NCBI GenBank assembly: GCA_027061805.1
Contig: JAMOWA010000034.1
Span: 1-45,601, forward strand
Origin: Thermoanaerobaculia bacterium
Lineage (GTDB): Bacteria; Acidobacteriota; Thermoanaerobaculia; Thermoanaerobaculales; Sulfomarinibacteraceae
Direction: 5' to 3'
DNA length: 45,601 bases
Below the pieces are notes generated by a model, which was not told the DNA's origin, did not search any database, and was given only the letters and a program-made list of their open reading frames with translations. Below are positions 24,853-33,784 of this stretch, piece after piece (the stretch's first letter is position 1; every line of letters begins with the position of its first letter). The position numbers were made by a program, and so were the translations under genes.

Positions 24853-25817
24853 CACCAGCTCCTGGCGCGGGGGTCCACGATGGCGTAGAGGATGTCGGCC
24901 AGCAGGTTGCCCACGATGACGGCCACGGCGCCCAGGAGGGTGACGGCCAGGATCACCGGGATGTCCCGCGCCCATGCGGCGGTCCACATGACCCGGCCCA
25001 TGCCGGGCCAGGCGAAGATCACCTCGATGACCAGCGAGCCGGAGACGAGGAACGGCAGGGAGAGCCCCAGGATCGTCACCAGGGGCAGCAGTGCGGGGCG
25101 GAGGGCGTGGATCCACAGGATCCGCCAGGGCGGGATCCCCCGTGCCCTGGCGGCCAGGAGGAAGCGCGAGTCCCGGACGTCCAGGAGCGAGGCGCGCAGG
25201 TAGCGGGCCGTGGAGGCGGCCCCCGCCAGCCCCAGGATCCCCGCCGGCAGGACGAGGTGCCGCAGGAGGTCGGCCAGACGCGCCGCGGGGGGCAGCGAGG
25301 CGGCGTCCAGCGAGTGGAGGTGGGACGCCGGGAGCCAGCCGAGCTTCAGGGAGAAGACCAGGATGGCCAGGCCCGCCAGCCAGAAGGCGGGCATGCCGTA
25401 GAGGCCGAGGCTCAGCACCGTGGTCACCCGGTCGAACCAGCTCCGGTGGCGTGCCACGGCCAGCACGGCCAGCCCGATCCCCAGGAGGAGGTCCAGCAGC
25501 AGCGCCGAGCCGGTGAGCAGGAGGGTGGGCGGGAGGGCCCGGACCACCACCGTGCGCACCGGCTGGCGGTAGAGGAAGGAGACCCCCAGGTCGCCCCGGG
25601 CGATCCCCCCCAGCCACCTGACATACTGGACGTGGAGGGGGAGGTCCAGGCCGAAGTGCTGGCGCATCACCTCGCGCTCGTGGGGGCCGAGGCGGGGGTT
25701 GTCCAGCAGGTCCACCGTGGAGCCGGGAACGGCGTGGACCACCACGAAGGTCAGCGTCACCACCAGCCACAGGACCGGAATGGCGGTCAGCAGCCGGCGG
25801 AGGGCGAATCGCAGCAC
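24852..25817 (-). CDS. Oligopeptide/nickel-type ABC transporter permease, DppB/OppB-like
   Basis: Encodes 321 residues if GTG at 25817 is used (VLRFALRRLLTAIPVL, the classical N-terminus); an ATG at 25856 would add 13 residues. Motifs: RQHFGLDLPLHVQYVRWLGGIARGDLG (typical of the family), the membrane core LYGMPAFWLAGLAI, and the EAA loop ARGIPPWRILWIHALRPALLPLV near the C-terminus. It pairs with the DppC-like permease to form the translocation channel in the inner membrane. It lies between the lipoprotein solute-binding gene and the DppC-like gene, transcribed together. Confidence 0.9.
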   Translation of the reverse strand: MLRFALRRLLTAIPVLWLVVTLTFVVVHAVPGSTVDLLDNPRLGPHEREVMRQHFGLDLPLHVQYVRWLGGIARGDLGVSFLYRQPVRTVVVRALPPTLLLTGSALLLDLLLGIGLAVLAVARHRSWFDRVTTVLSLGLYGMPAFWLAGLAILVFSLKLGWLPASHLHSLDAASLPPAARLADLLRHLVLPAGILGLAGAASTARYLRASLLDVRDSRFLLAARARGIPPWRILWIHALRPALLPLVTILGLSLPFLVSGSLVIEVIFAWPGMGRVMWTAAWARDIPVILAVTLLGAVAVIVGNLLADILYAIVDPRARSW

Positions 25818-25862
25818 GGGCTCACCCCGAAGGCCGGCGGGCCGGGCCGGTGGCATGCGGCA

Positions 25863-27509
25863 TCAGCTCGGGTCGTCCCACACCCACCACTCGTCCACGT
25901 TGAAGTAGGGGGTCGCATCGTTGATGACAGCGCCGCGGACCCTGGTGTTCAGCCCGTCCAGCCGCTCCCCCTCGTAGAGGAAGGTGTAGGGCTGGTCCCG
26001 GACGATCAGGGCCTGGATCCTGTCCAGCACGGGCTTCTGGGCCTCGATGGTGGAGAGCCGGCCAACCCGCGCCAGGAGGCGGTCCACCTGGGGGTTGGAG
26101 TACCCCACGTAGTTCATGGTGGGTTCGCCGGGCGGTGCGGAGTGCCAGATGGGGGCCAGGTCCACCTGCGTGGCCTCGCGCCAGGCGCTCACGTAGGCCT
26201 CGAACTCCCCCCGCTGGAGCCTGGAGATGAGCGCGCCCCACTCGATGAACCGCGGCCGGGCCTCGATCCCCACGCGGGCCAGCTGGTCCCGGATGAGCAG
26301 GCAGATGTCCTCCCGGACCTGGTTGCCCGCGTTGGTGAGGAGCTCGAAGCGGAACGGTCTCCCGTTCCGGTCCAGGATGCCGTCGCCGTCCCGGTCGCGC
26401 CACCCGGCCTGCTCCAGGAGGCGGCGGGCCTCCCCGGGATCGTGGGGCAGCGGCTCGAGCTCGTGGTTGAAGGCCCACATGGTGGAGAGCACGGGCCCGA
26501 CACCCAGCCGCCCGAACCCGCGGAGCACCGTGTCCAGCAGGGTGGTCCGGTCGATGGCGAGGGTCAGGGCCCTGCGGACCCTGCGGTCCCGGAAGAGCGG
26601 GTTCCGGTTGTTCCAGCCCACGTAGCCGTAGGACCGGTCGGAGAACACGATCAGCTCGAGGCGGGGGTGCTGCCGGACGTGCTCGGCCTCGATGGGGGGG
26701 ATGCCCTCCATGAGGTCGATGGAGCCCGTCTTGAGCTGGGTGATCAGGTTGGACTGGTCGGGGAGGACCCGCCACACGATCCGGTCCAGGCGGGGGTGTC
26801 CCTTCCGCCAGTGGCGGGGGTTCCTCTCGAAGATGATCTGCTGCTGGGGTTCGTGTGAGGCGTGGACGAAGGGGCCGGCGCTGAGGATGTGACGGGACCA
26901 GTCCACACGTTCCCAGGTCTCGAACGGGATCCCCTCCCAGGCGTGGGCGGGGACGATGGGGCCGTCGTTGGCGTCCATGAGCTGGTAGGGGTAGGCGAAA
27001 TGGTAGGTGAAGCGGACCGTCCGGTCGTCCAGGGCGGTGACCGAGGCGATCCGCTCCTGGAGCTCGCTCCCTCCCCATCCCAGGACGGGCGAGATCCGGG
27101 CCTTCCACGAGAAGACCACGTCGCGCGCGGTCACCGGCACGCCGTCGCTCCAGACGGCCCCGGGGCGGAGCCTGAAGGTCAGCTGGAGGCGGTCGGGACT
27201 GAACTCCCACGACTCCGCCAGGTTGGGCGTGAAGCTCGGCGGGTGATCCCGGTAGTCCACCTGCTCCACGGCAAGGGTGGGGTAGAGGAGCGCGAGGATG
27301 TCCTCGGCGGTGGAGGTGGACACCAGGAAGGGGTTCCAGTTGTCCACGTCGGTGAGGATGCCCACCACCACGGTGCCGCCGGAGCGTGGGCCGGAGACGG
27401 CCGCGGTGGGCACGGGGGTGAGGGCGGGAGGGGGTGCGGGCCGGCCGCCGCACGCCGCCAGCAGCAGGAGGATCGGTACCAGCAGGTGTCGTCTCACAGC
27501 GGTTCCCAT
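25863..27509 (-). CDS. Solute-binding lipoprotein of a peptide/nickel-type ABC importer (SBP_bac_5 family)
   Basis: Encodes 548 residues from ATG at 27509, preceded by GAGAGGAG. MGTAVRRHLLVPILLLLAAC is a lipoprotein signal with the lipobox cysteine at about residue 20. The mature part shows the family-5 binding-protein order: GTVVVGILTDVDNWNPFL, LAESWEFSPDRLQLTFRLRPGAVWSDG, DVVFSWKA, and later NRNPLFRDRRVRRALTLAID. It is the periplasmic receptor for two adjacent permeases. The ligand cannot be told from sequence alone (peptide, opine, nickel chelate and others are possible). The ATPase genes must lie elsewhere. Confidence 0.93.
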   Translation of the reverse strand: MGTAVRRHLLVPILLLLAACGGRPAPPPALTPVPTAAVSGPRSGGTVVVGILTDVDNWNPFLVSTSTAEDILALLYPTLAVEQVDYRDHPPSFTPNLAESWEFSPDRLQLTFRLRPGAVWSDGVPVTARDVVFSWKARISPVLGWGGSELQERIASVTALDDRTVRFTYHFAYPYQLMDANDGPIVPAHAWEGIPFETWERVDWSRHILSAGPFVHASHEPQQQIIFERNPRHWRKGHPRLDRIVWRVLPDQSNLITQLKTGSIDLMEGIPPIEAEHVRQHPRLELIVFSDRSYGYVGWNNRNPLFRDRRVRRALTLAIDRTTLLDTVLRGFGRLGVGPVLSTMWAFNHELEPLPHDPGEARRLLEQAGWRDRDGDGILDRNGRPFRFELLTNAGNQVREDICLLIRDQLARVGIEARPRFIEWGALISRLQRGEFEAYVSAWREATQVDLAPIWHSAPPGEPTMNYVGYSNPQVDRLLARVGRLSTIEAQKPVLDRIQALIVRDQPYTFLYEGERLDGLNTRVRGAVINDATPYFNVDEWWVWDDPS

Positions 27510-27571
27510 ACGTGCTCCTCTCCGCATCGTAACGGGGAACCACGGCGGCGTCCAACGGGGCCGGTCCGGGG

Positions 27572-27577
27572 TACAAT
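27572..27577 (+). promoter_or_regulatory. -10 element upstream of purH
   Basis: TACAAT preceded by GGGG; expected start of transcription near 27584, giving a short leader to the ATG at 27610 with TGGAGG upstream of it. No clear -35. The divergent binding-protein gene starts at 27509. Confidence 0.5.
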
Positions 27578-27609
27578 CCGCCGGACAGGGTGGTACGGTG
27601 GAGGCTTCC

Positions 27610-29151
27610 ATGGGCATGGATCGAACGGCGCTGATCTCGGTATCGGACAAGAGGGGCCTCGAGCTGCTGGGGCCGGGGCTGGTGGAGATGGGCTGGACCC
27701 TGCTCTCCACGGGGGGGACCGCCCGGGCCCTGAGGGAGGCCGGGTGCCCTGTCACGGACGTGGGGGAGCACACGGGCTTTCCGGAGATCCTGGACGGCCG
27801 TGTGAAGACGCTGCACCCGAAGGTGTTCGCGGGGATCCTGGCGGCCCCCTCGGAGGACCACGAACGCCAGATCGCGGAGCTGGGCATCCCCCGCATCGGC
27901 CTGGTGGTGGTGAACCTCTACCCCTTCAGGGAGACGGCGGACCGGCAGGGCGTGACGCTCGACGAGGCGGTGGAGCAGATCGACATCGGCGGCCCCAGCC
28001 TGCTCCGGGCGGCGGCCAAGAACCACGCCAGGGTCACCGTGGTGGTGGATGCCGAGGACTACGGGACGGTCCTCGAGGCCCTGAGGGCGGGCGGACCGGA
28101 CGGGGAGCTCCGGCGGCGTCTGGCGCTCAGGGCCTTCCGCCACACGGCGGCCTACGACGCGGCCATCTCCGCCCGGCTTCCCGAGCTGGCCGGCCTCGGG
28201 GCCTCGGAGGCGGCCGCGGCCGCGGAGCGCCTGCTCCGGGCCGAGGAGGTCCCGCTCCGCTACGGCGAGAACCCGCACCAGTGGGGCCTCCTGGCCCGCG
28301 TGCCGGGCGAGGCCGGGCTCGCGTGGTCCCGCCAGATCCAGGGGAAGGAGCTCTCCTACAACAACCTGGGGGACACCAGCGGCGCCTGGCGCCTGGTCTG
28401 GGATCTTCCCGCCGACGGTGTGGTGGTGGTGAAGCACGCCAACCCCTGCGGCGTCGGGCTGGATGCGGACATGAGGGAGGCCTTCCTCAAGGCGCGGGCC
28501 ACGGACCCCCTCTCCGCCTTCGGCGGGGTCATCGCGGCGAACCGGCCCGTGGGCAGGGAGTTCGCCGAGGCCGTGGTGGAGCAGTTCGCCGAGGTGGTGG
28601 TGGCCCCGGCCGTGGACGGCGCCGCGCGGGAGGTCTTCGCGGCGAAGAAGAACCTTCGCGTCCTGGAGTGCCCGGGACCCTCCGGTGCCGGGACCGTGCT
28701 CCGGAGCGTGGACGGCGGGTTCCTGCTGCAGGAGGCGGACCTGGGATGGGACGGCGAGGAACGGAAGGTGGTCACCCGGCGGGCGCCGTCGGAGGCGGAG
28801 GCCGCGGCCCTGGAGCTGGCCTGGAGGGTGGTCAAGCACGTGGGCTCCAACGCCATCGTGGTGGGCGTGGGTGACCGGATCCTCGGCATCGGGGCCGGCC
28901 AGATGAGCCGGGTGGACGCCGCGAAGATCGCCGTGGCCAAGGCCCGGGAGATGGGCCACGACCTCCAGGGGAGCGTGGCGGCCTCGGATGCCTTCTTCCC
29001 GTTCCCCGACGGCATCGAGTCCCTGGCCGATGCCGGGGTCCGTGCCGTCATTCAGCCCGGCGGATCCATCCGCGACCCGAAGGTCATCGAGGCCGCGGAC
29101 GGGCTGGGCGTGGCCATGGTCTTCACGGGCCGCCGGCATTTCCGGCACTGA
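27610..29151 (+). CDS. purH: Bifunctional AICAR transformylase / IMP cyclohydrolase
   Basis: Encodes 513 residues, standard for PurH, which carries out the last two steps of de novo IMP synthesis. The N-terminal cyclohydrolase (residues 1-190) has TALISVSDKRGL, LLSTGGTARAL, GRVKTLHPKV and VVVNLYPF. The C-terminal transformylase has RYGENPHQ, QGKELSYNNL, VVKHANPCGVG with the folate-linked histidine-proline region, and GQMSRVDAAKIA with ASDAFFPFPDGIE. ATG at 27610 is chosen for the TGGAGG spacing, though a second ATG lies two codons later. purC is encoded about 8 kb away on the other strand, so the purine genes are scattered. Confidence 0.97.
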   Translation: MGMDRTALISVSDKRGLELLGPGLVEMGWTLLSTGGTARALREAGCPVTDVGEHTGFPEILDGRVKTLHPKVFAGILAAPSEDHERQIAELGIPRIGLVVVNLYPFRETADRQGVTLDEAVEQIDIGGPSLLRAAAKNHARVTVVVDAEDYGTVLEALRAGGPDGELRRRLALRAFRHTAAYDAAISARLPELAGLGASEAAAAAERLLRAEEVPLRYGENPHQWGLLARVPGEAGLAWSRQIQGKELSYNNLGDTSGAWRLVWDLPADGVVVVKHANPCGVGLDADMREAFLKARATDPLSAFGGVIAANRPVGREFAEAVVEQFAEVVVAPAVDGAAREVFAAKKNLRVLECPGPSGAGTVLRSVDGGFLLQEADLGWDGEERKVVTRRAPSEAEAAALELAWRVVKHVGSNAIVVGVGDRILGIGAGQMSRVDAAKIAVAKAREMGHDLQGSVAASDAFFPFPDGIESLADAGVRAVIQPGGSIRDPKVIEAADGLGVAMVFTGRRHFRH

Positions 29152-29222
29152 CCGGACGGGGCGATGGGGTGCGGGTGCGCCCGGCCGGGTGATCCCGGTG
29201 TCTCTCCACGTCTGCCCGGTGG

Positions 29223-29228
29223 TAGAAT
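29223..29228 (+). promoter_or_regulatory. -10 element upstream of the 29256 gene
   Basis: TAGAAT in GGTAGAATCGG, 27 bases before the ATG. Transcription near 29235 would leave a 20-base leader containing GAAGGGA. No -35 recognised. Confidence 0.45.
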
Positions 29229-29255
29229 CGGTACAACAGAACGAAGGGACCGGAC

Positions 29256-29690
29256 ATGAGCGTGACCTCCGGAGGGGACGAAGGGAAGCAGGAAGAGCGA
29301 CTCGACCGCGTGGTGCTGCGGTACCGTGACGGCCGGGTCATCCCCTGCCGTCTCGCGGAGGGGTTCACACCCGGAAACGAGGTCGTGGAGGCACTGCTGG
29401 ACGACGGGACCCGCGCCTCGGTGCCGCTCGAGGAGCTGAAGGCCGTGTTCTTCCTCAAGGATCCCCGGCGGCGGAGAGTCGAGATGGAGCTGGATCTGGA
29501 CCACGAGGCGGAGGGGCCCGGGGCACGGGCCCGGGTGGAGTTCACCGACGGCGAGATCATCCACGGCCGGGTGGAGCAGTACTCCATCGCCGACAGGGGC
29601 TTCTTCCTCTATCCCGCCGCGCGGGAATCCAACAACGAGAAGATCTTCGTGGTGGCCTCCGCGCTGACCTCGCTGGTCATCGAGGGCTGA
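29256..29690 (+). CDS. Conserved hypothetical protein, small beta-rich protein
   Basis: Encodes 144 residues from ATG at 29256 preceded by GAAGGGA. It contains two similar strand-rich halves: VVLRYRDGRVIPCRLAEGF with LEELKAVFFLKDP, and ARVEFTDGEIIHGRVEQYS with RGFFLYPA. The order suggests two short Sm- or PilZ-like barrels, and the pattern recurs as an uncharacterised family in some soil and thermal bacteria. No catalytic residues can be proposed. It is five bases ahead of the LolA-like gene and probably in the same transcript as that gene and the polyprenyl synthetase. Confidence 0.7.
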   Translation: MSVTSGGDEGKQEERLDRVVLRYRDGRVIPCRLAEGFTPGNEVVEALLDDGTRASVPLEELKAVFFLKDPRRRRVEMELDLDHEAEGPGARARVEFTDGEIIHGRVEQYSIADRGFFLYPAARESNNEKIFVVASALTSLVIEG

Positions 29691-29695
29691 TCGCC

Positions 29696-30376
29696 GTGCG
29701 AATCGCGTCTGGCCGGGGGTGGCAGGCCGCCGTTGTCGCAGCGCTCCTCATCGCGGCCTCGGGTGCTTCGCTCCTTCTGGCGGCGGAGAAGGACCAGGAG
29801 GCCCTCGATACCCTGGCGGCGCTGGCCCGGCGGCTGAGGGCCGAGAAGGTCTGGACGGCCGCCTACCGCCAGGAGTACATCCCCGTTGGCATGACGCGGG
29901 GGGACACCGACCGTGGTGTGGTGTGGCTGGCGTGGCCCGACCGTGCCCTCTTCGCCACGGGCGAGCCCGCCCGCAGGTTCATGGGCCTCGAGGGGCGCAT
30001 GGTCCGCCTGGTGGACCTGGAGATGGAGACCTGCGAGGAGCACCGGCTGACCGACGAGGAGTGGGAGCGCATCCCCCTGGTGGCCGTCCTCGATCCGGCG
30101 GCGGCGCTGAAGAGGTTCCGGATCATCCTGGAGTCGGCCGGCCACCTGGTCCTGGTGCCGCGTGCTCCGGGGGGGATCGCCCGGGCCGAGGTGGTCCTCG
30201 GCGAGGGCGGGATGCCGGCCATGGTGATGGTCACCGACATCCAGGGGACGGTGAACCGCCTCGAGTTCGAGGGGTGGGCCGGGGCCGGGGCGGTCCCCGG
30301 CGGAAGCTGGCTTCCCGGGCCACCACCCTCCGTGACCTGCCGGTCTTCAGATGACAGGGTGGACGATCCGCGTTAG
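29696..30376 (+). CDS. LolA-like outer-membrane lipoprotein carrier family protein
   Basis: Encodes 226 residues from GTG at 29696. The signal peptide is GRGWQAAVVAALLIAASGASLLLAA. The mature part matches the LolA-type half-barrel pattern: TLAALARRLRAEKVWTAAYRQEY, GVVWLAWPDRALF, MVRLVDLEMETCEEHRLTDEEW, LKRFRIILESAG, IARAEVVLGEG and VNRLEFEGW at the expected end. LolA carries lipoproteins across the periplasm; whether this is the genuine carrier or a paralogue is unclear because no LolB or LolCDE is nearby. The last 35 residues (proline- and serine-rich) are outside the fold. Confidence 0.68.
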   Translation: MRIASGRGWQAAVVAALLIAASGASLLLAAEKDQEALDTLAALARRLRAEKVWTAAYRQEYIPVGMTRGDTDRGVVWLAWPDRALFATGEPARRFMGLEGRMVRLVDLEMETCEEHRLTDEEWERIPLVAVLDPAAALKRFRIILESAGHLVLVPRAPGGIARAEVVLGEGGMPAMVMVTDIQGTVNRLEFEGWAGAGAVPGGSWLPGPPPSVTCRSSDDRVDDPR

Positions 30377-30385
30377 ACTGCGCTG

Positions 30386-31393
30386 GTGGCCGGAAACGTC
30401 TACTCGATTCGTCAGCTCCATGAGATTCGCGAGGTCTTCGGAAGCATCAGGCCCCGGCTCGAGCAGGTGGAGGGGTTTCTCGCACGGGAGATGGACGAGG
30501 CCCTGCCCATGGTGGGGAAGGTGGCGGGGTACGTTCTCGGGAGCGGCGGCAAGCGGATCCGCCCCTCCCTGGTCCTCCTGATCAGCCGTATCCTCGGGTA
30601 CACGGGCGAGCGGGACATCCGGTACGGTGCCGTGGTGGAGCTCATCCACACCGCGACCCTCATCCACGACGACATCATCGACCAGTCCGATCTCAGGCGA
30701 GGCAAGCCCACGGCCAACCGCAAGTGGGGGAACCAGGCCACCGTCCTGGTGGGGGACTGGCTCTACACGCGGACCATGGACCTCTGCCTGGAGCTGGGGG
30801 ACGTGGAGGTCATGAGGGTGCTCACCTCGGCCACGCTCCAGATGACGGAGGGCGAGATCCTGGCCGACCGGGTCAGGGGCCAGCTCGACGTGGACGAGGA
30901 CGTCTACATGGACATCACCCGTAGGAAGACCGCGGAGCTCTTCGCGGCGGCCTGCTCCATCCCCGCACTCTTCCAGCCGTCCACCCTCCACCTGACCGAC
31001 ACCCTGGCCGGGTTCGGCCGCAACCTCGGGCTGTGCTTCCAGCTCATCGACGACGTCCTGGACTACACCTCGTCCCGCGGGGAGCTGGGCAAGCCGGTGA
31101 TGGCGGACCTCAGGGAGGGAAGGGTCACCCTTCCCATGATCCTGCTCCTGCCCGGGCTGGGGCCCGCCCAGCGGCAACAGATCGCCGAGGTGGTGAGGAC
31201 CGGTGTCTTCGAGTCCATCTCGGAGGAGGAGGTGTTGCAGATGGTGGCCACCTCCGGCGTTCTGGACGAGGTGCGCGCCCGGGCGGCGGAGTTCGCCCGA
31301 CGGGCCGACGAGCTCGGTGGACAGCTCCCCGGGGGCCGGGAGCGGCAGTCCCTCCTCAGGGCGGCGGCGCTGCTCCTCGACCGGCGGAGCTGA
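30386..31393 (+). CDS. Polyprenyl (all-trans) diphosphate synthase
   Basis: Encodes 335 residues from GTG at 30386. The first aspartate-rich motif is LIHDDIIDQSDLRRGKPT and the second is FQLIDDVLDYTSS, with GSGGKRIRPSLVLL and GEILADRVRGQ in the right places. The length and the absence of bulky residues just before the first motif favour a long-chain product such as octaprenyl or heptaprenyl diphosphate, used for the quinone side chain or a lipid carrier. Exact chain length is an inference. TAGACT ends six bases before the start with no ribosome-binding site. Its product could feed the UbiA-type enzyme encoded at 23016. Confidence 0.92.
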   Translation: MAGNVYSIRQLHEIREVFGSIRPRLEQVEGFLAREMDEALPMVGKVAGYVLGSGGKRIRPSLVLLISRILGYTGERDIRYGAVVELIHTATLIHDDIIDQSDLRRGKPTANRKWGNQATVLVGDWLYTRTMDLCLELGDVEVMRVLTSATLQMTEGEILADRVRGQLDVDEDVYMDITRRKTAELFAAACSIPALFQPSTLHLTDTLAGFGRNLGLCFQLIDDVLDYTSSRGELGKPVMADLREGRVTLPMILLLPGLGPAQRQQIAEVVRTGVFESISEEEVLQMVATSGVLDEVRARAAEFARRADELGGQLPGGRERQSLLRAAALLLDRRS

Positions 31394-31416
31394 ACACCGC
31401 CCGGGACGGGGCACCC

Positions 31417-32394
31417 GTGCAGCCCGCCGAGCTCGCGGCCATGCTCAGGAGCTGGTTCCCTCCCCGCCGCCGGTGGGGCCTCGGCGTGCTCGGGGCGACG
31501 GCGGCCACCATTGCCCTGCTGCTGGTGCTCCGTGGAATCTACCGGCAGGAGCTGTACCATTTCACGGGGTCGGCCCAGTGGCTGTGGGTGAGCGGCGAGC
31601 TCAGGGAACCCCGTCCCACGGCGGGGCTCTTCTTCGTGAAGGTCACACTGCACGCCAGGCCACTGGAGGGCGTGGCCAAGGTGTGCGGCGACCGCGCCTA
31701 CGTGCTGTGGATCAACGGCCAGCCCGTCATGTCGGGGAGGAACCGGCCCGGCTTTCACCTGGACGTGGTTCCGGTGACCGATCTGCTGGGGGGCGGCGAC
31801 AACCTCATCGCGGTGGAGACGCGGAGCCCCACGTCGGTGGGCGGGCTGCTGTTCTCCCTGGACCTGGTCCCCTCGGGGGCCGGCCGGCGGGCCGGCGATC
31901 CCAGGGGGAAGAACGTCGTGGTCAGCGGGCCGCACTGGAGGGTGACCGGCCGGTGGTCCAGCGGGTTCCCCGATGTCCTCCCGTCATCCGGGGCGCGTCC
32001 CTGGATCTGGGGCAGGCCGCCCGACCACCCCTGGGGGTACCCCACGGCCATCCGCCACAAGGAGCCCCTGGCACAGGCCATGTCCGGCGAGCCCGTCGTC
32101 CTGGGTCCGGAGGTGTTCGTCCGTGGCAGGGACGGTGTCTGGCGGTGCACCCTCGCCGAGTCGTTCGGGGGCGTGGTCTGGCTCCACGGCCGGCTGTCCC
32201 GGGAGGGTGGGCTGGAGCTCCGCATCCGCTGGGAACAGGGCGACGAGGGGCCGTTCCTCCCCGTCGTGCCCCTCGAAGGCCAGGAGAGCTACCTGGTGGC
32301 GGGACGCCTGCGCGGGAGGATCGTGGAGATCCGGTGTGCGGGGCGGCCTCCCGAGCTCAGCCTGGTTCCCACCGAGGACACCGTCCTGCCGTGA
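31417..32394 (+). CDS. Membrane-anchored protein with galactose-binding-like beta-sandwich
   Basis: Encodes about 325 residues from GTG at 31417; ATG at 31441 is an alternative. One transmembrane segment (WGLGVLGATAATIALLLVLRG) anchors the protein, with most of it outside. The extracytoplasmic part has GLFFVKVTLHARPLEG, DRAYVLWINGQPVMSG, FHLDVVPVTDLLGGGDNLIAVE and GGLLFSLDLV. This resembles the N-terminal sugar-binding sandwich of bacterial alpha-L-rhamnosidases and GH2-type enzymes. No hydrolase active site is evident in the C-terminal half. It follows the polyprenyl synthase by 23 bases, perhaps in the same transcript. Confidence 0.6.
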   Translation: MQPAELAAMLRSWFPPRRRWGLGVLGATAATIALLLVLRGIYRQELYHFTGSAQWLWVSGELREPRPTAGLFFVKVTLHARPLEGVAKVCGDRAYVLWINGQPVMSGRNRPGFHLDVVPVTDLLGGGDNLIAVETRSPTSVGGLLFSLDLVPSGAGRRAGDPRGKNVVVSGPHWRVTGRWSSGFPDVLPSSGARPWIWGRPPDHPWGYPTAIRHKEPLAQAMSGEPVVLGPEVFVRGRDGVWRCTLAESFGGVVWLHGRLSREGGLELRIRWEQGDEGPFLPVVPLEGQESYLVAGRLRGRIVEIRCAGRPPELSLVPTEDTVLP

Positions 32395-32409
32395 GCCCCG
32401 GTTCCGGGT

Positions 32410-32745
32410 TCACGCAAGCCGCTTGAGGAGCTGCTCCTGGGCCTGCTGCGCGCGGTGGACGTGGCGGTCGGAGGTGTCGTACCCGCCCAGGATGATCACC
32501 CGGCGGTAGCACTCGAGCGCCTTCTCCTCGTCTCCGTGGCAGAAGCGGTGGAGGTGGCCCTTCATCAGCCAGGCCTCGAGGTTCCTGGGGTCCACCTCGA
32601 GAATCCGGTCAAGGAAGATGTCGGCAGCGGCCCACCGTTCCTCGGAGATTGCCCTGGCCGCGTGACGGCGGTACACGCCGATCAGGCTCGAGGAACCCGC
32701 GTCGTGTGATCCGAAAACGTCACGAATCTTTTCAAAAGTATTCAT
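32410..32745 (-). CDS. Small TPR-containing protein
   Basis: Encodes 111 residues from MNTFEKIRDVF (ATG at 32745); 13 further residues are possible upstream but would overlap the promoter. One clear TPR unit, AADIFLDRILEVDPRNLEAWLMKGHLHRF, is followed by a second, EEKALECYRRVIILGG. No signal peptide, so probably cytoplasmic. It may act as an adaptor; no partner is evident. Confidence 0.75.
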   Translation of the reverse strand: MNTFEKIRDVFGSHDAGSSSLIGVYRRHAARAISEERWAAADIFLDRILEVDPRNLEAWLMKGHLHRFCHGDEEKALECYRRVIILGGYDTSDRHVHRAQQAQEQLLKRLA

Positions 32746-32755
32746 TCTGACTCTC

Positions 32756-32784
32756 ATTGTCATTGACGATCGGGATGTTGTCAA
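32756..32784 (-). promoter_or_regulatory. Promoter of the small TPR gene
   Basis: On the minus strand TTGACA (32784-32779), 17-base spacer, GACAAT (32761-32756), ten bases before the ATG. It sits in an unusually AT-rich pocket. The following 32785-32950 is a 166-base intergenic region without further features. Confidence 0.65.
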
Positions 32785-32950
32785 GTTTTGTGGTATCCCG
32801 ATGAAGGAAGCGCACCGGTTTCTTCCTGGACAATGGACCGGGAAACGGTGGGCGGCTCGAGGGGGAAGTGCCCCCCCGAAGCACCGGCGATGTCACACGA
32901 TTTTCCCGTCTGCATGTCAGGAGAAATGCACGGAAATCGCGAGGAACGCC

Positions 32951-33784
32951 TCAGTGCATGGCGTGGAGCCGTGTGTCGTGGAGCATTCTTTCCTCGAACT
33001 CCACCGACCGCACCATGTCCAGGACCACGTCGTCGATCCGTCCCCGTTCCACATCCCGGAGGTAGGTCCGGACACCCGCCGTGTCGGGCTCCCTCCGGAG
33101 GAGTCCGTGGTACAGGGAGGTCAGGATTTCGGAGGCGGTCATGCTCCGTCTCCTCTTCAGGAATTCCGGGCTGTGGACCATGGCCCGGACCTGGGAATCC
33201 AGGCGTCCCCGCTGGATTTCCGCCGTGGCGGCGTCCCAGCCCACCCGGTCGGGCTCGCGTCCCAGGAGGGCGAGGTAGAGCGCCCGCGCGACGTGGCGGG
33301 CCTGCTCCCATTCGTACCCCGTCCGAGCCCGGGACCGGACCTCGAAGACGAGGGCTCTTTCGAGGTTGAGGTTCCCGGGAACCCACAGGATGGCCCTGCA
33401 CCGGCCCCGCCGGGGTCCGGCGGAGATCCTGTAGCGGCCGTCGTCCATCTCCTTCACCGTCAGCCGGTCCTCGCACTCGCGGTCCAGGTCGAGGCCCAGG
33501 AGAAGCCGTTCCCGGGGGAAGCTCCAGCCGAACTGATCCTCGGCACGGACCTCGAGCTCCACGCGTTCCCCCACGGGGATCTCGAGGGCCCGTCCCGGCC
33601 GGAGGTCCCTCCAGTTCCGGCCGTCGCGGCTCCAGCGGACCTCGAGGTCACACGCCACGGGGCGCCGCCACCCGTCCATGCAGGTCTGGGCCCCAGCGGT
33701 GCGGGCCGGCGGGACGGTCATCAGGATGGCAACCGCCGCCACCAGGGCTGCGGGCAGGAAACGGACAGAATCTGAATACTTCAT
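32951..33784 (-). CDS. Secreted DUF4214-domain protein
   Basis: Encodes 277 residues. The signal peptide is FLPAALVAAVAILMTVPPARTAGA. The first half is beta-rich (DLEVRWSRDGRNWRDLRPG). The C-terminal 110 residues contain two DUF4214-like units: ALYLALLGREPDRVGWDAAT ... QVRAMVHSPEF and SLYHGLLRREPDTAGVRTYL ... DMVRSVEFEE, with the conserved YxxxLxREPD pattern. DUF4214 repeats occur in secreted and S-layer-type proteins; the role is unknown. The ATG overlaps the stop of the PPK2 gene (ATGA), so it is translationally coupled as the last gene of ACBP-PPK2-DUF4214. Confidence 0.82.
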   Translation of the reverse strand: MKYSDSVRFLPAALVAAVAILMTVPPARTAGAQTCMDGWRRPVACDLEVRWSRDGRNWRDLRPGRALEIPVGERVELEVRAEDQFGWSFPRERLLLGLDLDRECEDRLTVKEMDDGRYRISAGPRRGRCRAILWVPGNLNLERALVFEVRSRARTGYEWEQARHVARALYLALLGREPDRVGWDAATAEIQRGRLDSQVRAMVHSPEFLKRRRSMTASEILTSLYHGLLRREPDTAGVRTYLRDVERGRIDDVVLDMVRSVEFEERMLHDTRLHAMH